The notes under the pieces: generated by a model
Told to the model about the DNA's origin: nothing
Databases searched by the model: none
The model's input: the letters and a program-made list of their open reading frames with translations, nothing else
Assembly (NCBI GenBank): GCA_028285305.1
Contig: JANQPV010000007.1
Location: forward strand, 1-39,582
Length of the DNA: 39,582 nucleotides
Direction of reading: 5' to 3'
From: Alphaproteobacteria bacterium
GTDB lineage: Bacteria > Pseudomonadota > Alphaproteobacteria > SMXP01
Shown: positions 33,432-39,582 of the stretch, piece after piece
Layout: every line of letters begins with the position of its first letter
How positions within the stretch are numbered: position 1 is the first letter of the stretch
Translations under genes and position numbers: made by a program

Positions 33432-33995
33432 TCACTCCAATCCCAACTGCACGCCGCCCTTCGGCATCTCCTGATCCGATCGCAGCACAATGTCTTCGAT
33501 GGACTTTCCGGCGCTGAGCAGTTCTACGATCTCGTCAGGCTCGAACGTCTCACCCACCGGGTTGGCGCCAAACGCATCGCTTTCCATAAACGCATTGGCT
33601 TCGTCCACGTTCAAAATATCGATCTGAAACTCCATGCCGTTTCCGTCCGGGTCGTGATAATACATGGAAAGCGTGGGGCCGTGACGGACGGAAAAGAAAG
33701 GCAGGATGTTTTTCGCCTTCAATCGTTTGTACACGTCCATTAGGTCCGTGACGCTGTCCCAGGTGTAGGCCACGTGATGAACGCCGACCCCGTCGGGTTT
33801 CTTCGGCGGCTCGCCATCCGCCGGTCCCAGATTGACGAACGCCATCCGGTGATGCTCCTCGTCATACGTGATGAAGGCCAGCCGGTCCGTCTTTTTTTGC
33901 ACTTTGGCTTCGAACACGTCGAGATACCACGCGATCATCTCTTCATACCGGTGGGTGTTGTAGACCACATGGGCAAATTTGCTGGGCGGGGCCAT
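33432..33995 (-). CDS. VOC family protein (glyoxalase/extradiol dioxygenase fold)
   Basis: A 187-residue protein with paired beta-alpha-beta-beta-beta modules of the vicinal oxygen chelate fold. Likely metal ligands are His9 (KFAHVVYNTHRY), the His of GVHHVAYTW and the Glu of GNGMEFQID, an arrangement found in extradiol-type dioxygenases of the biphenyl-2,3-diol group and in glyoxalases. The specific reaction is unknown. A strong AGGAG/GAGGG ribosome site precedes the ATG. It is convergent with the LLM oxidoreductase and divergent from yifB, with an inverted repeat in the shared upstream region. Confidence 0.88.
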   Translation of the reverse strand: MAPPSKFAHVVYNTHRYEEMIAWYLDVFEAKVQKKTDRLAFITYDEEHHRMAFVNLGPADGEPPKKPDGVGVHHVAYTWDSVTDLMDVYKRLKAKNILPFFSVRHGPTLSMYYHDPDGNGMEFQIDILNVDEANAFMESDAFGANPVGETFEPDEIVELLSAGKSIEDIVLRSDQEMPKGGVQLGLE

Positions 33996-34055
33996 GTTTC
34001 CCTCTCCTTTCGACAGTCTTCACAAAGGATAGCGGGCGAAAGGAAAATGTTCCAG

Positions 34056-34078
34056 AAAATGAGCAAAGTTCTCATTTT
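34056..34078. promoter_or_regulatory. inverted repeat in the VOC/yifB divergent promoter region
   Basis: A perfect 8-bp dyad AAAATGAG-N7-CTCATTTT lies between the divergent VOC and yifB genes. AT-rich arms and position favour a repressor operator over a terminator, although TTCTTTTC follows within a few bases on the plus strand. Confidence 0.4.
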
Positions 34079-34162
34079 GTTCTTTTCATTTCGTTAAAGG
34101 CCGGTTAACGTGATGAGCGAGTGGAAACGTCGAACCACAACCTGATGGAGCGGGTGGGACTC

Positions 34163-35758
34163 ATGGCGGCACAAGTGCACACGATTGCTTTTGAGGGGAT
34201 TGAGGCCCGCGAAGTCAGCGTCCAGGTCGCCACGGTCAATGGTTTACCGTCCTTTCAGATTGTGGGTCTGGGCGACAAGGCGGTCACGGAAAGCAAAGAG
34301 CGCGTGCGCGCCGCCCTGGCAGCCATCGGATTGGGACTGCCGTCAATGCATTTGACGGTGAACTTAGCGCCCGCTGATCTCCCCAAGGAAGGCAGTCACT
34401 ATGATTTGCCCATTGCACTTGGTCTTTTGACGGCCATGGAGGTTCTGCCGCGAGAGGCTCTGGAGCGCTTCACGGCCATCGGCGAGCTGGCTCTCGACGG
34501 TACGATCAGTCCAGTCGCGGGGGCTTTGCCCGCCGCGATCGCTGCCAACGGCGCGGGCCGGGGCCTCATCTGTCCGCAAGCCTGCGGACCGGAAGCCGCA
34601 TGGGCCGGCGATATGGAAATCCTCGCCCCACGGAGCATCATCGCCCTCGTCAACCATTTCAAAGGGGCGCAGGTTCTTTCACCACCTAAGCGAGGCACCA
34701 AGGCCACGGGCACCGTGTGTCCCGATTTCAGCGAAGTCAAAGGCCAGGAATCTGCCAAGCGCGCGGCAGAGGTCGCTGCGGCCGGCGGACACAATCTCCT
34801 GATGATGGGCCCGCCTGGGTCCGGCAAATCCATGCTTGCCCAGCGCATGCCGGGCATTTTGCCGCCGCTGACCAGTGAGGAAATGCTGGAGGTAAGCATG
34901 ATCCAAAGCGTCGCCGGTCTTATCGAAAAGGGGCAAATCGGCTCCGATCGCCCCTATCGGGCACCTCATCATTCGGCATCCATGGCGGCCATGATCGGCG
35001 GCGGCCTGCGTGTCAAACCGGGCGAGGTCTCCTTGGCACACTTAGGCGTTTTGTTTCTGGACGAATTGCCTGAGTTCGCGCGCCCCGTTCTCGAGTCGCT
35101 CCGCCAACCAATCGAAACGGGAAAAGCTGTGATCGCCAGGGCCAACGCCCATGTCTCCTATCCCGCGAAATTTCAGTTGGTGGCGGCAATGAACCCGTGC
35201 CGCTGCGGCTATGCCACCGACTTGGGCCGCGCCTGTAGCCGCGGCAAGAATTGCATCTCCGACTATCAGGCTAAATTCTCCGGCCCTCTGATGGACAGGA
35301 TCGACATCCAAATTGAACTCCAGCCCGTCTCCGCCGCCGATCTCTCGTGTCCGCCGCCCAGTGAGGGAAGTCCTGAAATCGCCGAGCGGGTTGCCAACGC
35401 CCGGGCCGCCCAAACAGAGCGTTTCAAGAATTTAGGTCTGACCGGCATTCGAACCAACGCCGATGCGGACGGCGCGCTTCTCGAAAACATCGCAACGCCT
35501 GATACGCCCGGCAAGGCGCTGCTCACCCAGGCCGCCGACGCCTTGCGTTTGACCGCCAGAGGCTACCACCGGGTCCTGCGCGTCGCTCGCACGCTCGCCG
35601 ATTTGGAGGGCAAAGACGCGGTCGGCCGGGTCCATATTGCCGAAGCCGTCGCCTATCGCCAGATGAGTGCCGCCCCACACGCCCCAGGGCCGCATCTACG
35701 CGCCTTAAACGAACATCCAACAAAACCTGGGTTACGGCGAAAGGTAAGCGTTTCTTAG
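34163..35758 (+). CDS. yifB: YifB/ComM family Mg-chelatase-like AAA+ ATPase
   Basis: AAA+ protein of the ComM/YifB family; ComM is a hexameric helicase that aids branch migration in natural transformation. An N-terminal ChlI-like domain (IEAREVSVQVATVNGLPSFQIVGLGDKAVTESKERVRAAL) is followed by Walker A GPPGSGKS, Walker B VLFLDELPEF, the zinc-like cluster NPCRCGY...C...C, and the C-terminal lid (GYHRVLRVARTLADLEG). The frame opens at a GTG at 34121 and has another ATG at 34145; 34163 is chosen because MAAQVHTIAF aligns with the family start. In alphaproteobacteria it usually follows gshB; here about 6 kb of accessory genes intervene. Confidence 0.95.
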   Translation: MAAQVHTIAFEGIEAREVSVQVATVNGLPSFQIVGLGDKAVTESKERVRAALAAIGLGLPSMHLTVNLAPADLPKEGSHYDLPIALGLLTAMEVLPREALERFTAIGELALDGTISPVAGALPAAIAANGAGRGLICPQACGPEAAWAGDMEILAPRSIIALVNHFKGAQVLSPPKRGTKATGTVCPDFSEVKGQESAKRAAEVAAAGGHNLLMMGPPGSGKSMLAQRMPGILPPLTSEEMLEVSMIQSVAGLIEKGQIGSDRPYRAPHHSASMAAMIGGGLRVKPGEVSLAHLGVLFLDELPEFARPVLESLRQPIETGKAVIARANAHVSYPAKFQLVAAMNPCRCGYATDLGRACSRGKNCISDYQAKFSGPLMDRIDIQIELQPVSAADLSCPPPSEGSPEIAERVANARAAQTERFKNLGLTGIRTNADADGALLENIATPDTPGKALLTQAADALRLTARGYHRVLRVARTLADLEGKDAVGRVHIAEAVAYRQMSAAPHAPGPHLRALNEHPTKPGLRRKVSVS

Positions 35759-35853
35759 CCACGATCCCTTAGTCTCAACGTCTGTTAACGAGGACGCAAG
35801 GCCTCTCGGGCGCGCAGCCCGGCAAAAGAGCGGCCGTCCAACAAAGACATTGG

Positions 35854-37848
35854 GTGATTAGGGTGAGCGCTATCTCACAAAACGCCTTCACATCTGGGTT
35901 TGAGCGGGAGTTGGGAATTCTCACCCTCTTGCCCGATCCTGTGGTGTGCATTGATGGGTCTCAAGCGGTCCTCTTCGCCAACACCGCGTTTTGCGAAATT
36001 TATGGCGGCTCTCCGTCATCTTGGTTGGGCCAAACTCTTTCTGTCCTTCCATCCAGTGACAATCTCGCCCCTACGAAAGACGCAAAACTGGAAACCCAAG
36101 CCGGCGAGGGGCGCTGGATCGAATGGCGATCCGCACAAGTGTCAGGTGACGGCCGTAGCCGTGACGACGAAACAGCTGTTCTCTGGCTGGGGCGCGATGT
36201 CACCGACCGTCGCAAAAGCGAAAAAGCTCTTGAGGACCTGCACGACAGCGCGGCCCAAGAGAGCGAGGCAAAGGGCGCCTTTCTTGCCACCATGAGCCAC
36301 GAAATCCGAACCCCGCTCAACGGCGTTTTGGGTATGTCCCAACTCTTGATGAGTACGGACCTTTCGGCTCAGCAGCAGAACTATCTGAAAACCATCAACG
36401 AATCCGGTGAGCTTCTGCTCTCTATCGTCAACGACATCTTGGACTACTCCAAGCTTGAATCCGGCAAGATCGAGTTGGAAGACGTGGACTTCGATCTGGC
36501 CGAGGCCCTGCAGCACGTGGTCGAATTGCTGGCGCCCAAGGCCTTCGACAAAGGCGTCGAAGTTGCCTCCATGATCTCGCCGGGCAGCGTCCAATTTCTG
36601 CGCGGAGATGTCGGCCGTATCCGCCAAGTGCTTTTGAACCTGGTCGGCAATGCCATCAAGTTTACCGGCGAAGGCGGTGTTCTCGTTCGAGCACGAAGTT
36701 GGCGCACAGATTCCGATCCGGAGAAAGTCTCCCTGCGGATCGAAGTTCAGGACACAGGTATCGGTATGTCCGAGGCGGTGCAGTCCAAGATCTTCGAAGA
36801 ATTTGCTCAGGCCGACGTTTCACACACGCGCATTTTTGGGGGGACCGGCCTTGGCCTTGCCATCTGCCGGAAACTTGTCGAATGCATGGGCGGCGAAATC
36901 GGCGTTGAGAGTTCAGAGAACGAGGGCAGCACGTTTTGGTTCACGCTGCCCCTGATCGAGGCTGATGAAGGGGCGACATTCGCCCAGCAAGTGCCGAAAC
37001 TCTATGGGCTGAAAACCATGATCGTGACGGATTCGCAGATCGTGGCCGAAGCGGTGAGAGCCAAGCTTTTGGGCGCGAACTCCGATACGGTCGCCGTCTC
37101 CTCCCCCACCGAAGCCCTCAGTCTTTTAAGCGGAACCAATCACACATCCATCACGACACTGATTTTTGATGCGGGATTTGGCTCCACGGAGACGGAAACG
37201 TTTATTACGCAGCTCACCCGCGAAAGCCCCGATGAGGGGCCCAAAACGCTTGTGCTTTCCGAACCCGGCCAAAAGGAACAAGTCGACAAATTCGTGGGCT
37301 TAGGCTTTGATGGCTATCTGACCAAACCGCTCCGCCAAGCAACCATCATCAGACGAATACAATACGTCCATGGCCTTGTCGAAAACGAAGACGAGGTGGT
37401 CAGTCTCAAGACGGAAATGCTCAAAGAGCACGGCCATATGGACCTGGCCGACGGCGAAAAGTACCGTATCCTTTTGGCGGAAGACAACCAAATCAACCAG
37501 ATGCTGGTGGTTTCCTTCTTGCGCAAGCACGGCCATACGGTCGACACGGCCTCCAATGGAGAAGAGGTCCTCATTGCGCTGGACCGCAGCAGCTACGACA
37601 TCATTCTCATGGATATGCGCATGCCCCTGATGGATGGGCTTGAGGCCACCCGCGAAATCCGCAAAGGCTCGGGACAAACCAAAGACATCCCCATAGTCGC
37701 CCTTACCGCCAACGCCGCCAAGGAAGACAGGGACGCCTGTTTGGCGGCCGGTATGCATGATTTCCTGACCAAGCCGATTGAGCCGGACGCCCTTTATGAA
37801 GTTATCGAGCGCTGGACAAAAATTGGTCCGAAAGCCAGGGTATCTTGA
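35854..37848 (+). CDS. PAS-containing hybrid histidine kinase with two receiver domains
   Basis: A soluble sensor kinase of 664 residues with no clear TM segment. A PAS-like domain (about 17-115, [28 protein letters not shown]) is followed by a coiled coil and the H-box [10 protein letters not shown] (His149), the N-box GNAIKFT, DTGIG (300-304) and GGTGLGL (329-335). Receiver 1 (386-507) has the acidic pair reduced to Thr392-Asp393, with Asp439, Ser469 and Lys491 in the other positions. Receiver 2 (537-655) is canonical with Glu543-Asp544, Asp587, Thr618 and Lys640. GTG at 35854 or 35863 could start translation. Likely a phosphorelay entry protein needing a separate HPt. Confidence 0.93.
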   Translation: MIRVSAISQNAFTSGFERELGILTLLPDPVVCIDGSQAVLFANTAFCEIYGGSPSSWLGQTLSVLPSSDNLAPTKDAKLETQAGEGRWIEWRSAQVSGDGRSRDDETAVLWLGRDVTDRRKSEKALEDLHDSAAQESEAKGAFLATMSHEIRTPLNGVLGMSQLLMSTDLSAQQQNYLKTINESGELLLSIVNDILDYSKLESGKIELEDVDFDLAEALQHVVELLAPKAFDKGVEVASMISPGSVQFLRGDVGRIRQVLLNLVGNAIKFTGEGGVLVRARSWRTDSDPEKVSLRIEVQDTGIGMSEAVQSKIFEEFAQADVSHTRIFGGTGLGLAICRKLVECMGGEIGVESSENEGSTFWFTLPLIEADEGATFAQQVPKLYGLKTMIVTDSQIVAEAVRAKLLGANSDTVAVSSPTEALSLLSGTNHTSITTLIFDAGFGSTETETFITQLTRESPDEGPKTLVLSEPGQKEQVDKFVGLGFDGYLTKPLRQATIIRRIQYVHGLVENEDEVVSLKTEMLKEHGHMDLADGEKYRILLAEDNQINQMLVVSFLRKHGHTVDTASNGEEVLIALDRSSYDIILMDMRMPLMDGLEATREIRKGSGQTKDIPIVALTANAAKEDRDACLAAGMHDFLTKPIEPDALYEVIERWTKIGPKARVS

Positions 37849-37913
37849 TCTGAGTCGCGTAGTGTATGTCGGCGATGCAGGGCTTTCGAATGTGTTCCGG
37901 TGAGGGGTAATTC

Positions 37914-39488
37914 ATGACAGCAACGGGCGATCAGCAACAGGTGGCATCGAACGTCACAGAGCCAAAAATGAGCTGGCTCGAAGCGTTCATGGTCTATCTG
38001 AAACCCCAAGTCATCACCATGCTCTTCTTGGGCTTCGCAGCCGGATTGCCGTTCTTGTTGGTCTTCACCACACTCACCCTGTGGCTCGCGGAATTGGACA
38101 TTAAGAAGGCAACAATCGGTTACTTCGCCTGGGTCGGCATCACCTATTCCATTAAAGTGTTCTGGGCGCCCATCGTCGACCGGGTTCCGCTCCCGGGTTT
38201 GACTGCAAGCATGGGCAAACGCCGCAGTTGGATGCTGCTCGCCCAAGCCGGTATTGCTGGCGGGCTGATCGGAATGTCTCTGACGGATCCGTCACAGTCC
38301 ATTGAGCAAATGGCTTTCTTTGCGCTGCTGGTGGCGTTTTCCTCTGCAACACAAGACATCACCATCGATGCCTATCGTATCGAGGCCGCCCAGATCGAAT
38401 ATCAGGGCGCCATGTCGGCGACCTATCAGTTGGGGTACAGAATAGCGATGATCGTCGCTGGGGCCGGCGCTCTGTATTTCGCCGAGTTTTGGTCGTGGCC
38501 GATCGCGTACATGATCATGGCCGCATGCGTCTTGATCGGTGTGATAACAGTTTTGCTGATATCGGAACCGGAGCACAGGCCCATTGAACGCGTGTCCCTT
38601 GAGAGTGAGGCCAAGCGCGAGCAGGTGATGTGGAACTTCATCGTGATCGCCGGTGTGCTGGCAGCGATAGGACTTTATGGATGGAACCAATCCAGCAACA
38701 TCTTGCTCGAGAGCGTCTTTATCGGATTGATGCTTTTGTCCGCCGGCTTATTGGGACTGGCGTATTTGGCTCGCCAAAACCAAGCCGCCGAACTGGTGGG
38801 CTGGTTCGATCAAGCGGTTATCACGCCCTTGCTGGATTTCTTCAAACGTTTTGGCTGGGTCGCTGCGGTCATCCTCATTTTTGTGTCCATTTACCGGCTG
38901 AGTGACATTTCCATGGGGGCCATGGCGAATCCCCTCTACAACGAATTGGGCTACACAAAAATTGAAATCGCCAACGTAGCCAAGTTGTATGGCGTCGTTC
39001 TCAGCATGATCGGAGCCTTTGTAGGCGGCATCCTCGTCGTTCGCTACGGGCTCTCTTGGCCCCTCATTCTGGGGGCGGCTCTCGTTTCGGCCACCAATCT
39101 GGTATTTGCCTGGCTGGCCACAACGAACGCCGAAATCGCGCACCTCATGCTTGCGATCAGCGCCGACAATTTCAGTGCCGGAGTCGCAGGCTCGGTCTTC
39201 ATCGCGTTCTTATCGAGCTTGGTGAGCCAAAAATACACGGCAACCCAATACGCTTTGTTCAGCTCACTATTTACCTTGCCCGGCAAATTCGTAGCCGGAT
39301 TATCGGGTAACGTCGTTGAATACTTCACGGCCTTTTCAGGCGGAGATGAACTCCGAGGGTTCTTCTTCTTTTTCTTCTACGTCGCGGCCTTGGGCATCCC
39401 CGCCGTCGTATTGGCGTGGTTCATGACGGCAAACCGTAGGCTCAAGACCGCCATTGAGAACGGTCAGAAGTCAGCCGCCGCGACCTAG
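37914..39488 (+). CDS. AmpG-like MFS transporter
   Basis: Inner-membrane protein of 524 residues with about 14 hydrophobic segments, matching the AmpG/PAT (peptide-acetyl-CoA transporter) branch of the major facilitator superfamily: LGFAAGLPFLLVFTTLTLWLAE at the first helix, then WAPIVDRVPLPGL and GKRRSWMLLAQAG (the cytoplasmic loop motif) and SSATQDITIDAYRIE. AmpG imports anhydromuropeptides for peptidoglycan recycling; substrate here is inferred. The linker between the two halves is long. GAGGGG precedes the ATG. Its stop TAG is the first triplet of palindromic element copy 3. Confidence 0.9.
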   Translation: MTATGDQQQVASNVTEPKMSWLEAFMVYLKPQVITMLFLGFAAGLPFLLVFTTLTLWLAELDIKKATIGYFAWVGITYSIKVFWAPIVDRVPLPGLTASMGKRRSWMLLAQAGIAGGLIGMSLTDPSQSIEQMAFFALLVAFSSATQDITIDAYRIEAAQIEYQGAMSATYQLGYRIAMIVAGAGALYFAEFWSWPIAYMIMAACVLIGVITVLLISEPEHRPIERVSLESEAKREQVMWNFIVIAGVLAAIGLYGWNQSSNILLESVFIGLMLLSAGLLGLAYLARQNQAAELVGWFDQAVITPLLDFFKRFGWVAAVILIFVSIYRLSDISMGAMANPLYNELGYTKIEIANVAKLYGVVLSMIGAFVGGILVVRYGLSWPLILGAALVSATNLVFAWLATTNAEIAHLMLAISADNFSAGVAGSVFIAFLSSLVSQKYTATQYALFSSLFTLPGKFVAGLSGNVVEYFTAFSGGDELRGFFFFFFYVAALGIPAVVLAWFMTANRRLKTAIENGQKSAAAT

Positions 39489-39582
39489 AGCCGTTTTGGT
39501 TTTGATGGAAACACAAAACGGCTCCAGATTCCTTGTTTTGCGCGTTTCCTGACGGTGAACCGGATTCCACTTCACCTGGAAA
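39486..39582 (+). repeat. RIME-like palindromic mosaic element, copy 3 (at the AmpG-like gene stop codon)
   Basis: The plus strand reads TAGAGCCGTTTTGG... starting at the stop codon of the AmpG-like gene. It is inverted with respect to copy 1 and matches it over 94 bases with one difference (39510, T here against C). It ends with the palindrome CACCTGGAAA at the window edge and probably continues for a few bases (CGCTCTA-type end, as in copy 2). Confidence 0.87.

Noticed and set aside
39486-39582. Window as a circular replicon closed by its end repeats
   Set aside because: The end repeats are inverted, not direct, so they would not join a circle by overlap, and no replication gene is present.

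Overview
The window reads as a piece of an alphaproteobacterial chromosome, probably Hyphomicrobiales or a close relative. The evidence is the gene order hemW-rdgB-rph / hrcA-grpE / dnaK-dnaJ-dapB, the lpoA-rsmI-yraN-gshB-yifB core, and palindromic intergenic mosaic elements of the rhizobial RIME type. Start codons are mostly ATG with some GTG and TTG. Both window ends lie inside inverted, almost identical copies of one such element, so this may be a whole draft contig broken at repeats.

Layout. 1-12.5 kb is housekeeping: dapB, dnaJ and dnaK (minus, with a sigma32-like promoter before dnaK); grpE and hrcA (minus); divergent rph-rdgB-DUF1801-hemW (plus); a six-TM hybrid histidine kinase; and a threonine ammonia-lyase (minus). 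12.5-17.3 kb holds a Ddn-like protein, then the envelope cluster lpoA / rsmI-yraN / dolP-like BON lipoprotein and an unknown lipoprotein. 17.3-28.2 kb is mixed accessory DNA: an unknown membrane protein lying between a lipoprotein gene and a paralogous 3' remnant, a cyclase, a large membrane protein with a possible TIR-like C-terminus, a Rieske oxygenase with a small partner, SirB1-like, two GNAT enzymes, dienelactone hydrolase and an O6-alkylguanine-DNA alkyltransferase, followed by gshB. 28.2-29.6 kb contains a GIY-YIG nuclease between two REP-like hairpins and about 1 kb of gene-free, dyad-rich DNA. 29.6-34.1 kb has an SRPBCC-ArsR pair with a candidate operator, a Tat-exported protein, SDR, NTF2-like, LLM oxidoreductase and VOC proteins (catabolic or detoxifying). 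34.1-39.5 kb has yifB, a PAS hybrid kinase with two receivers, and an AmpG-like transporter.

Functional themes. Protein quality control (DnaK/DnaJ/GrpE/HrcA) forms one block. Cell-envelope upkeep recurs (DapB makes a peptidoglycan precursor; LpoA-like, DolP-like and AmpG-like proteins). The accessory genes look like small-molecule oxidation, hydrolysis and repair functions inserted between conserved core genes. No prophage, CRISPR array, rRNA or complete tRNA was recognised. The most unusual signals are repeat elements that begin exactly at stop codons, a structurally conserved hairpin family around the GIY-YIG gene, the dyad-rich gene-free kilobase, and the membrane-anchored TIR-like protein.
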